In this document: positions 35,780 through 44,534 of the stretch, in pieces
How positions within the stretch are numbered: the first letter of the stretch is position 1
Layout of the letters: each line of letters starts with the position of its first letter
Assembly: GCF_947495715.1 (NCBI RefSeq)
Contig: NZ_CANLZU010000006.1
Location: 83,055 to 147,054, forward strand
DNA length: 64,000 nt
Direction of reading: 5' to 3'
Source of the DNA: an uncultured Oceanisphaera sp.
GTDB lineage: Bacteria; Pseudomonadota; Gammaproteobacteria; Enterobacterales; Aeromonadaceae
Notes under the pieces: model-generated
Databases searched by the model: none
What the model saw: only the letters and a program-made list of their open reading frames with translations
What the model was told of the DNA's origin: nothing
Program-made: the position numbers and the translations under genes

Positions 35780-36952
35780 ATGTCATACAAAAGTGGTCGT
35801 CATTTTCTGCAAATCCCCGGCCCGTCACCGGTGCCGGACCGCATTCTGCGCGCCATGGATTATCCGACCATCGATCATAGAGGGCCGGAGTTTGCCGAGC
35901 TGGGCAAGGAAGTGCTGGCCGGCATCAAGCGGATGTTCAAGACCGAGAGCCCGGTGATCATTTACCCGGCCTCGGGCACCGGTGCCTGGGAGGCGGCGCT
36001 GGTTAATACCCTGAGCGCCGGCGACAAGGTGCTGATGTGCGAGACCGGTCAGTTTGCCACCCTGTGGCACGAACTGGCCACCAAGCTGGGACTGGAGGTG
36101 GAATTCATTCCCGGTGACTGGCGCCACGGTGCCGATCCGCAGGCCATTGCCAGCCATCTGCAGGCGGATACCGACCACCGCATCAAGGCGGTGTGTGTGG
36201 TGCACAACGAAACCTCCACCGGGGTCACCAGCCGCATTGCCGAGGTGCGTAAGGCCATCGACGGCACTGGGCATCCGGCGCTGTTCATGGTCGACACCAT
36301 CTCCGGGCTGGCTTCCGCCGATTACCGCCACGACGAATGGGGTGTGGACGTCACCGTGTCCGGCTCCCAGAAGGGCCTGATGCTGCCGCCGGGCATCAGC
36401 TTCAACGCCCTGAGCGACAAGGCGCTCAAGGCCGCCGAGCAGGCGACCCTGCCCAAATCCTACTGGGACTGGCAGCCGATGCTGGCCAGCAATGCCACCG
36501 GTTATTTCCCCTATACCCCCGCCACCAACCTGCTGTACGGCCTGAAGGAAGCCATCGGCATGCTGGAAGAAGAAGGTCTGGAGCAGGTGTTTGCCCGCCA
36601 CCAGCGTCACGCCGAGGCGACCCGCCGTGCGGTGCGCGCCTGGGGCCTGGAAGTGCTCTGCCTCAACGAGCAGGAACACAGCCCGGTGCTCACTACCGTG
36701 TTGCTGCCCGAGGGGCAGGATGCCGACCAGTTGCGCAAGGTGATTCTGGATCGCTTCGACATGTCGCTGGGCGCTGGGCTGGGCAAGCTCAAGGGCCGGG
36801 TGTTCCGCATCGGTCATCTGGGTGACATCAACGATTTGACCCTGCTCGGCACTCTGTCGGGTGTTGAAATGGGCCTGGCCTGTGCCGGGGTACCGCATCA
36901 GAGCGGGGGTGTACAGGCGGCCATGGCCTACCTGTCCGACACCGGCGCCTGA
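35780..36952 (+). CDS. Class V aminotransferase (alanine/serine/aspartate-glyoxylate type)
   Basis: PLP enzyme that probably moves an amino group to glyoxylate or pyruvate. The 390 residues carry IPGPSPVPDRILRAM, the substrate-loop IDHRGPEF, SGTGAWEAAL, HNETSTGVT, the aspartate in FMVDTISGLAS, and PLP lysine K198 in GSQKGLMLPPG. This pattern is shared by serine-glyoxylate and alanine-glyoxylate aminotransferases and by BhcA (aspartate-glyoxylate) of the beta-hydroxyaspartate cycle; other cycle enzymes are not seen here. GGAGTGAG precedes the ATG. Position between hydantoin genes and a TRAP system suggests it deaminates an amino acid released by the pathway. Confidence 0.85.
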   Translation: MSYKSGRHFLQIPGPSPVPDRILRAMDYPTIDHRGPEFAELGKEVLAGIKRMFKTESPVIIYPASGTGAWEAALVNTLSAGDKVLMCETGQFATLWHELATKLGLEVEFIPGDWRHGADPQAIASHLQADTDHRIKAVCVVHNETSTGVTSRIAEVRKAIDGTGHPALFMVDTISGLASADYRHDEWGVDVTVSGSQKGLMLPPGISFNALSDKALKAAEQATLPKSYWDWQPMLASNATGYFPYTPATNLLYGLKEAIGMLEEEGLEQVFARHQRHAEATRRAVRAWGLEVLCLNEQEHSPVLTTVLLPEGQDADQLRKVILDRFDMSLGAGLGKLKGRVFRIGHLGDINDLTLLGTLSGVEMGLACAGVPHQSGGVQAAMAYLSDTGA

Positions 36953-37034
36953 TAACGGCGTCGGTGGGACCCCGCCGACGCCATGCTGCGCATGATGCGC
37001 ACATTATGTTTGTGTTCAAGGAAGGAGTTCCAAG

Positions 37035-38072
37035 ATGAAAAAACTGCTGCTCTCTGCATTGGTCTGTGCCGCGGTATCGGCCAGCCCCGCCATGGCGGAA
37101 GACACCATCAAGCTGAAGGTGATTGGCCAGCCGCTGGCCACCGGGCTGATTCAGAAAAACAAGGAACAGCCGTTCTTCGAAACCCTGGCCGAGAAAACCG
37201 GCCTGCCACTCAAGGTGAACTACAAACCGCTGGATACCACCGGTATCAAGGACGTGGAACAGCTGCGAGTGCTGAAGTCGGGCATGTTCGATCTGGTGTC
37301 GCTGCGCATGTCGCAGATCTCCCGCGACGAGCCGACCATTCTCGGTCTGGATCTGGTGGGTCTGAGCCCGGACTTCGCTCAGGGTCGCCAGGTGGCCGAC
37401 GCCTACAAGGAAACGGTAGACGAACGGCTGCAGGAGCGTTTCAACACCAAGCTGCTGGGTGTCTGGCCCTTCGGCCCGCAGGTGATGTTCTGTAACCACC
37501 CGATCGAGAGCCTGGAGGATGTCAAGGGTCTGAAGGTACGGGTCTATGACCAGAACCTGGCCCAGTTTGTCGAATCGGTAGGTGGCATTCCGGTGCCCAT
37601 CGGTTTCGGCGACGTGCATCAGAGTCTGGCATTGGGCGTAATCGAGTGTGCCATTACCGGCCCCAGCTCGGCCAACTCTGCCGGCTGGCCCGAGGTGACC
37701 ACCCATGTGCTGCCGCTGGGCTTCCAGATGGCACTCAATGGCTACGGTATCAACCTCAAGGCCTGGAACAAGCTGACGCCGGATCAGCAGGTCACGCTGC
37801 AGAGCGCCTTCGATGGGCTGATTGATGAAATCTGGACCTACTCCGAGGAACTGTTCGAGGATGCCGGACGTTGTAACGTCGGCGGCGAGCCCTGCACCAC
37901 CGGCACCAAGTTCGACCTGGTTGAAGTGCCGGTGACCGAGAAGGACCTGAGTATTGTTGCCAATACGGTGAAAGAGGTGTCTTTCCCCACCTGGGCGGAA
38001 GTCTGTAACAAGACCAACCCCGAATGCGCCAGCGACTGGAAGCGCGATGTCGGCGCCATTGCCGGCATGTAA
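37035..38072 (+). CDS. dctP: TRAP transporter substrate-binding protein (DctP family), cluster 2
   Basis: Periplasmic binding protein of a second TRAP system. The 345 residues begin with a clear signal peptide (MKKLLLSALVCAAVSASPAMA, cut near 21) and contain VEQLRVLKSGMFDLVSLRMSQIS, GLKVRVYDQNLAQFVESVGGIPVPIGFGDVHQSLALGVIECAITGP, with the conserved Arg. Four late cysteines (CNVGGEPC and CNKTNPEC) may form disulfides, which is unusual for the family. It is only distantly similar to the cluster 1 protein, so a different ligand is likely. AAGGAAGGAG precedes the start. Confidence 0.88.
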   Translation: MKKLLLSALVCAAVSASPAMAEDTIKLKVIGQPLATGLIQKNKEQPFFETLAEKTGLPLKVNYKPLDTTGIKDVEQLRVLKSGMFDLVSLRMSQISRDEPTILGLDLVGLSPDFAQGRQVADAYKETVDERLQERFNTKLLGVWPFGPQVMFCNHPIESLEDVKGLKVRVYDQNLAQFVESVGGIPVPIGFGDVHQSLALGVIECAITGPSSANSAGWPEVTTHVLPLGFQMALNGYGINLKAWNKLTPDQQVTLQSAFDGLIDEIWTYSEELFEDAGRCNVGGEPCTTGTKFDLVEVPVTEKDLSIVANTVKEVSFPTWAEVCNKTNPECASDWKRDVGAIAGM

Positions 38073-38083
38073 TGCTGCATTCA

Positions 38084-38107
38084 AGCGGGGGCCGAGCCCC
38101 CGCTTTT
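38084..38107 (+). terminator. Intercistronic hairpin between dctP and dctQ of cluster 2
   Basis: AGCGGGGGC pairs with GCCCCCGCT and is followed by only four T residues. Placed between the abundant binding protein and the permease genes, it may stabilise dctP mRNA or partly terminate transcription, so that more binding protein than permease is made. Confidence 0.7.
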
Positions 38108-38131
38108 CATGCGGCGACAAGGAGGTATCTG

Positions 38132-38764
38132 ATGAAACGAATTGAGTATATGGCCAGCATGGTGTTTGGAGGAATCTTTCTCCTGTTGTCTGTGCTGGTG
38201 GTGACCGAAACCCTGTTGCGCAAGTTTTTCAACGTGTCGTTGCAGGGGGTGGATGAACTGGGCGGTTACGCCCTGGCGGCGGGAGCCACCCTGTCTTTTA
38301 CCCTGGCGCTGTTGGGTCGTGCCCACATGCGTATCGATATCTTTCACGAGAAATTCCCCCAGTCTTTGCAAACCCTGTTCAACTGGCTGTCGGCCACCCT
38401 GATGGCGTTGTTCGGTCTGTTCCTGTTCTGGGTCTGTCTGCAAATCGTGCTGGAAACCCTGGATTACGGCAGCACGGCACAAACTCCCTGGGCCACACCG
38501 CTCAAGTACCCTCAGGGTGTCTGGCTGGCTGGTTTGACCGTGTTTGCCTTTACCGCGGCCATTTACGGTCTGCGGGCAACCTGGTTGTTGTTCAGCGGCC
38601 GCAGTGAACAGCTGAACGAAGAGTTTCATCCCAAGGGCGTCAGCGAAGAGCTGAAAGAAGAACTGGAAGATTTTGAACACCGTCAGCAGGCAAGCGGCAC
38701 CGTCGAAGAGGCATCGTTATCCGCTGGCATCTCCGCGCAGCCGGTCAGGGAGGGAACCCAATGA
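38132..38764 (+). CDS. dctQ: TRAP transporter small permease (DctQ family), cluster 2
   Basis: Small membrane subunit of the second TRAP carrier. The 210 residues have four predicted spans (about 8-28, 42-62, 84-106, 130-150) and a charged cytosolic tail after residue 155 (EELKEELEDFEHRQQ...), longer than in the cluster 1 protein. AAGGAGG six to seven bases before the ATG at 38132 fixes the start; an upstream frame overlaps the hairpin. The stop overlaps dctM by four bases. Confidence 0.87.
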   Translation: MKRIEYMASMVFGGIFLLLSVLVVTETLLRKFFNVSLQGVDELGGYALAAGATLSFTLALLGRAHMRIDIFHEKFPQSLQTLFNWLSATLMALFGLFLFWVCLQIVLETLDYGSTAQTPWATPLKYPQGVWLAGLTVFAFTAAIYGLRATWLLFSGRSEQLNEEFHPKGVSEELKEELEDFEHRQQASGTVEEASLSAGISAQPVREGTQ

Positions 38765-40053
38765 GCTTATCCGTAGTATTTGTCGGCTTTTTCGCCATGC
38801 TGGGACTCTTGCTGTTGGGCATGCCCATCGCCGTCAGCATGGCCTTGATAGGGGTGATTGGCGGGGTCATGGTGTTCGGCATGCCGTTTGTCGACTCCAT
38901 CGGCTCCGTGGTCTGGAGCGTGCACAACGAAGCGATTCTGACTGCCATTCCGCTGTTCATCATGCTGGGCGAACTGCTGCTGCGCAGCGGCATCGCCGAC
39001 AAGATGTATCTGGCGATGGCTGCCTGGCTGGGGCGCCTGCCCGGTGGTCTGTTGCACACCAACATCGGCTCCTGTGCGTTGTTTGCCGCCACCTCCGGCT
39101 CTTCTGTTGCCACCGCCGCTACCATCGGCACCGTAGCGTTACCTTCACTCAACGAACGTCAGTATTCCATGCGCCAGTCGCTGGGCAGCCTGGCGGCGGG
39201 CGGCACCCTGGGCATTTTGATCCCGCCCAGCGTCAACATGCTGATCTACGGCTCGCTGACCAGCAACTCCATCGGCAAGCTGTTCATGGCCGGCCTGATC
39301 CCGGGTATTCTGCTCAGCCTGTCGTTCATGGTGTATATCGGCATTTCCAACATGGGCAAGGGCGGCAAGCGCGAAGAGGTGATTACCCTGCGTGAAAAAC
39401 TGCGCATGTCCCGCTTTTTGATCCCGCCTGCGGTGGTGTTCGGCATCGTCATGGGCAGTATCTATATGGGTATTGCCACCGCCACCGAATCGGCGGCACT
39501 GGGGGTAATGACGGCGCTGTTCTTCTCCTGGCGTGCCGGTCGGCTGAACATGAAATTTCTGCAGGAAAGCTTCATTCAGACCGCCCGCATCACCGGCATG
39601 ATACTGCTGATCATTACCGCCGCCTTCGTACTCAACCTGACCATCAGCCTTACCGGGGTGGTGGACGAGCTGACCGACTGGGTGACCTCGTTCGGGCTGA
39701 GCATCACCGGCCTGCTGCTGGTACTGATCCTGTTCTACCTGGCGCTGGGCATGTTTATGGACGTGCTGTCGATGCAGGTGCTGACCATTCCCATCACCTA
39801 TCCGATTGTCACCGCCCTGGGCGTGGATCCCATCTGGTACGGCGTGTTCGTGGTACTGATGTGCGAGCTGGCGCTGATCACGCCGCCGGTAGGCATGAAC
39901 CTGTTCGTGGTACAGAGCGTGCGTAAAGACGGCGGCAATATTCAGGATGTCATGTGGGGCGTGCTGCCGTTCATGCTGATCATGATGTTGTTTACCCTGT
40001 CACTGATGGCCTTTCCGGAGATTGCCCTATGGCTGCCCAACATGATGAGTTAA
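38761..40053 (+). CDS. dctM: TRAP transporter large permease (DctM family), cluster 2
   Basis: Twelve-span membrane subunit of the second TRAP system. The 430 residues include LLGMPIAVSMALIGVIGG, PLFIMLGELLLRSGIADKMYLAMAAWLGRLPGGLLHTNIGSCALFAATSGSSVATAATIG, LIPPSVNMLIYGSLTSNSIGKLFMAGLIPG and ELALITPPVGMNLFVVQSV, all DctM signatures. The 4-base overlap with dctQ and the 1-base TAATG overlap with the amidase gene place all of them in one operon. Confidence 0.93.
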   Translation: MSLSVVFVGFFAMLGLLLLGMPIAVSMALIGVIGGVMVFGMPFVDSIGSVVWSVHNEAILTAIPLFIMLGELLLRSGIADKMYLAMAAWLGRLPGGLLHTNIGSCALFAATSGSSVATAATIGTVALPSLNERQYSMRQSLGSLAAGGTLGILIPPSVNMLIYGSLTSNSIGKLFMAGLIPGILLSLSFMVYIGISNMGKGGKREEVITLREKLRMSRFLIPPAVVFGIVMGSIYMGIATATESAALGVMTALFFSWRAGRLNMKFLQESFIQTARITGMILLIITAAFVLNLTISLTGVVDELTDWVTSFGLSITGLLLVLILFYLALGMFMDVLSMQVLTIPITYPIVTALGVDPIWYGVFVVLMCELALITPPVGMNLFVVQSVRKDGGNIQDVMWGVLPFMLIMMLFTLSLMAFPEIALWLPNMMS

Positions 40054-41480
40054 TGAAGTCCGGCTGGCGCCTCGGCGCCACCGATCTGGCGGCGGCCTTT
40101 GCCGCCGGTACCCTGACCCCGCTGCAGGTCTGGCAGGACTGCGAGGCACGCATTAGTGCGCTCAATCCCGAGCTGAATGCGCTGATCGCCCTTAACCCCG
40201 AGGCCGAGGCGGCGGCCGAGGCCAGCACGCAACGCTGGCAACAAGGCCGCCCGCTGAGCCCGCTTGACGGCGTGCCGGTGACCATCAAGGACAACCTCAA
40301 CGTGGCCGGGCTGGCCACGACCTGGGGCAACAAGGCGCTGGCCGACCGACCGGCGGAGCAGGACGAGCTGTCGGTAACCCGCTGCCGCCGGGCCGGCATG
40401 GTGATTCTGGGCAAGACCAATGTGCCCGAGTTCACCCTTGAAGGGTATACCGACAACCCGTTGTTCGGCGTGACCCGCAACCCCTGGAATACCGCCCTGA
40501 CCCCGGGCGGCTCCACCGGCGGCGGCGTGGCCTCGGTAGCCGCCGGCTTCGCACCGCTGGCCATCGGTACCGACGGCGGTGGCTCCATTCGCCGACCGGC
40601 CTCGCACACCGGTCTGGTGGGTTTCAAACCGTCCATCGGCGCCGTGGCCCGGGTCAACAGCCTGCCTCAGGTGATGCTGGACTTCGAGGTCATCGGCCCT
40701 ATCGGCCGCTCGGTGGTCGATACCGCCACCCTGTTCAATATCATGGCCGGGGAGGATGCCCGGGATCGCAAGTCGCTGCGGGTCAGCCAGGGCCGGGTGG
40801 ACTTCAGCACACGGCCGGAGCGGTTGCGTATTCTTTACGTGCCGCGCTTCGGCGACCACCCGCTGGACCCGCAAATCGCCGCCAGCGTGGCCGGGGCCGC
40901 CGCCGTGCTGCGCGCCCAGGGACACGAGGTAACGGAAGGCGAGTTGCCGTTCAGCCTGGACTTTGTCGATGCCTTCTGGCCGATGCTGGGCGCGGTGGCG
41001 GTGGCGGCGTTGTTTGAGCGCTACCCCGAGGCCGAGCCGGTGGCGGCAGAAAAATTCCGCACCCAGGCGGCTCGGGGCCGGGACATGGGCGCGGCGAGTT
41101 ATCTAAATGCCCTGGACGATATCGATGCCTTTCGCCGTCGGGTGAGTGCCGCCTTCGACCAGGTCGACGTGATCATGACCCCCTCGGCGGCGGCGCTGCC
41201 CTGGCCGGCGGAGCAGGGCTATCCCACCGAGATCGACGGCCAGGAAGTGGGTCCCCGCGGCCATGCCATTTATACCGGCTGGGTCAATGCCTGTGGCCAC
41301 CCGGCCATTAATCTGCCGTCGGCGCAGGCACAGCAGGGGCTGCCCATCGGCTTTCAGCTGGTGGGCAACTTCGGTGACGATGAACTGCTGTTCCGGCTGG
41401 CGGCCGAATATGAAGCCGCAGCTCACGCGGGCTGGCAATGGCCCGGTGAAACCACAAATAATTCTGATGCCAGGCAATAA
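40053..41480 (+). CDS. Amidase signature (AS) family hydrolase
   Basis: Cytosolic amidase with the Lys-cisSer-Ser triad: K79 in PVTIKDN, cis-Ser about 154 in TPGGSTGGG and nucleophile about S178 in IGTDGGGSIRRPA. The 475-residue length is typical for the family. In this context it could hydrolyse an N-carbamoyl amino acid or an amide made by the hydantoinase, replacing the usual carbamoylase, but that is inference. The start at 40053 overlaps the dctM stop (TAATG) and gives an N-terminus resembling relatives; 40029, eight bases after a GGAG, is a possible longer start adding eight residues. Confidence 0.85.
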   Translation: MKSGWRLGATDLAAAFAAGTLTPLQVWQDCEARISALNPELNALIALNPEAEAAAEASTQRWQQGRPLSPLDGVPVTIKDNLNVAGLATTWGNKALADRPAEQDELSVTRCRRAGMVILGKTNVPEFTLEGYTDNPLFGVTRNPWNTALTPGGSTGGGVASVAAGFAPLAIGTDGGGSIRRPASHTGLVGFKPSIGAVARVNSLPQVMLDFEVIGPIGRSVVDTATLFNIMAGEDARDRKSLRVSQGRVDFSTRPERLRILYVPRFGDHPLDPQIAASVAGAAAVLRAQGHEVTEGELPFSLDFVDAFWPMLGAVAVAALFERYPEAEPVAAEKFRTQAARGRDMGAASYLNALDDIDAFRRRVSAAFDQVDVIMTPSAAALPWPAEQGYPTEIDGQEVGPRGHAIYTGWVNACGHPAINLPSAQAQQGLPIGFQLVGNFGDDELLFRLAAEYEAAAHAGWQWPGETTNNSDARQ

Positions 41481-41516
41481 CCGCATGGAAAGCAATCAAC
41501 AGATGGAGAGCAATCA

Positions 41517-42299
41517 ATGACCTCAATAAATACCGGCGTGAGCGACGCCATTACCCTGCTGCACGGGGCCTATCAGGCGGCGGGCCAGTTCGAGGCACTG
41601 CCGGCATCCTGCGCACCGCAGACGGTCGCAGAGGCCTATGCCATTCAGGACGGGCTGGCCCGCAAGCTCTGGCTCGATGAGGGGTTGCGTACCTCCAGCT
41701 GGAAAGTCGGCGCCCCCCGGCCCGGCGTGACGCCCTACAGCGCGCCCATTCCTCCCCAGCGGGTGCATGACAGCGGCGCCCGGGTCGACACCGACACCTT
41801 TCACATGATCGGCATCGAGGGCGAGCTGGCGTTTCGTCTTGGGCGCTCGCTGGCGCCCCGGGCCGAATTGTATTCACAAGCGGAAGTCAAAGCGGCCATC
41901 GGCGAGCTGTGCGTGACCATAGAGCTGGTGGATACCCGGTTGCAGGACTGGCAGCAGGCCGGCGAGCTGTGGCGGCTGGCCGACAACCAGATCAACGGCG
42001 CCCTGGTGGTGGGCAACGGGGTGACCGACTGGCAGAACATAGAGCTTGGCAGGCAGCCGGTGATACTGCGCTTCAACGGCGAGGAGCAGGCCAACAAGGT
42101 CGGCGGTCATCCGCTGGGCGATCCCACCCTGATCCTGACGGAGGCGGTCAATCACCTGGTGGCGCGCAACGGCGGCCTGCAGGCGGGCGATTTGATCACC
42201 TCCGGTACCTGGACCGGCATGATCTTCGTTGAGCCGGGCACCGAGGTGGAAGTGGTCTTCCCCGGTATCGGCGAGGCTCGGGTGAGCCTGGGCGAATAA
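41517..42299 (+). CDS. 2-keto-4-pentenoate hydratase / FAH-fold family enzyme (MhpD-like)
   Basis: Metal-dependent hydratase or decarboxylase of the fumarylacetoacetate hydrolase fold; MhpD-type members add water to 2-oxopent-4-enoate in meta-cleavage pathways. The 260 residues have the metal-binding glutamate region GIEGELAFRLGRSL, VTIELVDTR, LADNQINGALVVG and GHPLGDPTLILTEAVNHLVARNGGLQAGDLITSGTWTG. No ring-cleavage dioxygenase lies in the window, so the natural substrate is probably another 2-oxo acid in this island. It follows the amidase by 36 bases, with a direct ATGGAAAGCAATCAACAGATGGAGAGCAATCA-type duplicated stretch in the gap. Confidence 0.8.
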   Translation: MTSINTGVSDAITLLHGAYQAAGQFEALPASCAPQTVAEAYAIQDGLARKLWLDEGLRTSSWKVGAPRPGVTPYSAPIPPQRVHDSGARVDTDTFHMIGIEGELAFRLGRSLAPRAELYSQAEVKAAIGELCVTIELVDTRLQDWQQAGELWRLADNQINGALVVGNGVTDWQNIELGRQPVILRFNGEEQANKVGGHPLGDPTLILTEAVNHLVARNGGLQAGDLITSGTWTGMIFVEPGTEVEVVFPGIGEARVSLGE

Positions 42300-42329
42300 A
42301 GGAGCCGCATCATCGTCTGGTTATTCCCG

Positions 42330-43256
42330 TTGGGGTTGTGTCTGGCGTTCGGCGCCGCCCTGTTGTTGCCGGCTCCCGGCATCTGGCTGAACCAGCTGGG
42401 GCTGCTGCCCTGGCTGGTGGCGCTGATCTTTCTGATGAACGGCCTGCAAACCTCGCTGCAGCAGTTGCGGCCGGAGCCGGGCTTTGGCCGTACCCTGTTG
42501 AGCGGCGCCCTGATAAGCCTGCTGCTGTCGCCGCTGCTCGGCTGGCTGGTGTATGCCTTCGGCGGGCTGGACGACAGCCTGCGGCTGGGGCTGCTGGTGA
42601 TGTCGATGGTGCCGCCGACCCTGTCGTCCTGCGTGGTGCTGACCCGGATTACCGGAGGCAAGGCCAGCTGGTCGCTGTTCATGACCCTGGGGCTGAACTT
42701 CCTCGGTATCGCCACCATTCCCTTTATGCTCAGCCTGCTGGTGGGAGGCGAGCTGGCACTCTCGCCCTGGCCCATGCTGGTGACCCTGCTCAAGATAGTG
42801 TTGCTGCCCTTTATCGCCGGCCTGCTGTTGCGACAGTGGCGCCCGGCGCTGGGGGGGCTGTCCTGGCTGGGGCAGGTATCGACCCTGAGCGTGATTGTGA
42901 CTTCCTGGGTGACTCTATCGGCCAGCGGGCAGGCGCTGTATCAGCTCTCGGCCGGCGCCTTGCTCGAGTTGTCGGTCTGGTCGCTGCTGCTGCATGTGAC
43001 GCTGGTGCTGTTATGTGTGCTGAGCGGTCGGCTGTTGCGGCTGGCGCTGGCAGAGCGGCGGGCGCTGATGTTTACCGCGTCCCAGAAAACCATGCCGGTG
43101 GCGGTGAGCGTACTGGTGGGGCTGGGCTCCAACAGCGGGGCGGCGGTGGTCAGCTGCATTCTGTTTCATTTTCTGCAGATGCTTTTCGACTCGCTGCTGG
43201 CGTCCCGCATCAAGCGGCGGCAGAAGCGGTCGGCTGCGCTTGAAGAGGCGACTTAG
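42330..43256 (+). CDS. Bile acid:sodium symporter (BASS/SBF) family carrier
   Basis: Predicted ten-span inner-membrane carrier for organic anions with sodium. The 308 residues contain the SBF pattern FLMNGLQTSLQQL, SMVPPTLSSCVVLTRITGG (the crossover region) and FTASQKTMPVAVSVLVG. No in-frame ATG or GTG exists at the proper place: the AAAGGAG site at 42298 is followed by in-frame ATC codons at 42309 and 42312, while the first usable start is TTG at 42330, which cuts into the first helix. Either an unusual ATC start, a start mutation, or weak TTG initiation is implied. It ends four bases into the LysR gene's 3' end. Confidence 0.78.
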   Translation: MGLCLAFGAALLLPAPGIWLNQLGLLPWLVALIFLMNGLQTSLQQLRPEPGFGRTLLSGALISLLLSPLLGWLVYAFGGLDDSLRLGLLVMSMVPPTLSSCVVLTRITGGKASWSLFMTLGLNFLGIATIPFMLSLLVGGELALSPWPMLVTLLKIVLLPFIAGLLLRQWRPALGGLSWLGQVSTLSVIVTSWVTLSASGQALYQLSAGALLELSVWSLLLHVTLVLLCVLSGRLLRLALAERRALMFTASQKTMPVAVSVLVGLGSNSGAAVVSCILFHFLQMLFDSLLASRIKRRQKRSAALEEAT

Positions 43257-44164
43257 CCGGAAGAGGAGGGCGGCAATAGTGTTTCGAGAAAGGTGTCCAG
43301 CACCAGGTTGGCGCGGCGGCTGCGGGCGGTAATGGCGCAAAAATGGGTGGTGAAGCCCGGCTGCAAGGCCCGCAACCGGCCGCGTTCCACCCAGGGGCGG
43401 GCGTAGTGATCCGGCAGGTAACCGAGATAACAGCCGGTGAGCAGCAGGAACATGATGCCTTCCCGATCGTTGGCCCGCGCACCTTGCGGATGACGGCGAT
43501 ACAGTGCCTGCACCTCGGCGGGCTGGGCGAAGCTGGGCACCACTACCTCATAATCGGTCAGCTTTCCGGACTCTTCATCAGCAGTAAACAAGGGGTGTCC
43601 GGAGGCGCAATAAAGGTGTGAGCTTTCTTCGTACAGCGGCAGATAGTCCAGCCCCGGTAACTCGCGCACCCGGGGCACCACACCGATATTGAGCCGGCCG
43701 TCGAGCACGCCGATTTCGATATCGTCCGACGGCTGCATGTGAATGTTGATTTTCACCTCGGGCCCCCGGGCCTTGAGCGCGGCCAGGCCGTGGGTGATCT
43801 TCATGCCCGGGTGACTGACCAGATTGTCGGTAATGCCGATGGCCAGGGTACCGCGCAGGTGTTGGTGCAGATCGTTGATTTCGGCCTTGAAGTGGTCGAG
43901 GGCGCCCACCAGCCGATCGCTGGCCTCCAGCACCCGTCGCCCTTCGTCGGTGAGAGCAAAACCGGCCCGGCCGCGCTGACACAGTTTGAACCCCAATCGG
44001 CTTTCCAGATCCGCCATCTGCATGCTGATCGCCGCCCGGCTGATGCCCAGACTCACTTCCGCCGCCGAAAAGCCGCCGCAGGCCGCCACGGTGCGAAACA
44101 CCTTCAACAGCTTCAGCTCGAAGTCACTGACCTGATTCAGCACCGGCTGTTTTGCTTCCGTCAT
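43253..44164 (-). CDS. LysR family transcriptional regulator
   Basis: Regulator with an N-terminal helix-turn-helix and a periplasmic-binding-fold effector domain. The 303 residues show FELKLLKVFRTVAACGGFSAAEVSLGISRAAISMQMADLESRLGFKLCQRGRAGFALTDEGRR, the LTTR DNA-binding region, then an effector domain from about 95. AAGGAGAAC precedes the ATG at 44164. It is convergent with the carrier gene and divergent from the aminotransferase-mmsA pair, so it may control the latter, with a repeat cluster in the intervening region. The effector is unknown. Confidence 0.9.
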   Translation of the reverse strand: MTEAKQPVLNQVSDFELKLLKVFRTVAACGGFSAAEVSLGISRAAISMQMADLESRLGFKLCQRGRAGFALTDEGRRVLEASDRLVGALDHFKAEINDLHQHLRGTLAIGITDNLVSHPGMKITHGLAALKARGPEVKINIHMQPSDDIEIGVLDGRLNIGVVPRVRELPGLDYLPLYEESSHLYCASGHPLFTADEESGKLTDYEVVVPSFAQPAEVQALYRRHPQGARANDREGIMFLLLTGCYLGYLPDHYARPWVERGRLRALQPGFTTHFCAITARSRRANLVLDTFLETLLPPSSSG

Positions 44165-44200
44165 AAAGTTCTCCTTGTTTGCGTCGATGGTGCTGTTTTG

Positions 44201-44365
44201 CTCCTCCCCCTGGCTGTGGGGTTGCAGGCAACGGCAGCGGGTTTTCGCCAGGGGGAGGTGGGGAGGGGGTGTCATGCCGAAATTCTGCAGAAACCCCTCC
44301 CCAACCCTCCCCTTGCGTTGCACCCCGCCGTTATTCAGTTGAGGTCGAGCTCAAGGGGAGGGAGC
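44201..44365. repeat. G-run repeat pair between the LysR and aminotransferase genes
   Basis: An L unit (44201-44273) and an R unit (44290-44365, containing CCCCTCCCCAACCCTCCCC at 44294) of the family also seen at 17501, 47641 and 63838. The minus strand of the R unit carries a compact G-quadruplex motif. The remaining 170 bases up to 44534 hold the aminotransferase promoter region, with no clear operator. Confidence 0.82.
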
Positions 44366-44534
44366 AAACCAGCTTGTTTGCAGAGGCTGTTTCAGTCGAC
44401 AAGCCTGATTCTGCCAAAAGTTAAGTAAACAGTGAACTGAAGTTCATTAAGTTTAAATTTAACCTCTTGGTAACAGGGCGCATTATCCAGTCATAGAGTG
44501 GTGCCCGCGAGGCGACATATGACAAGGAGCCGTG

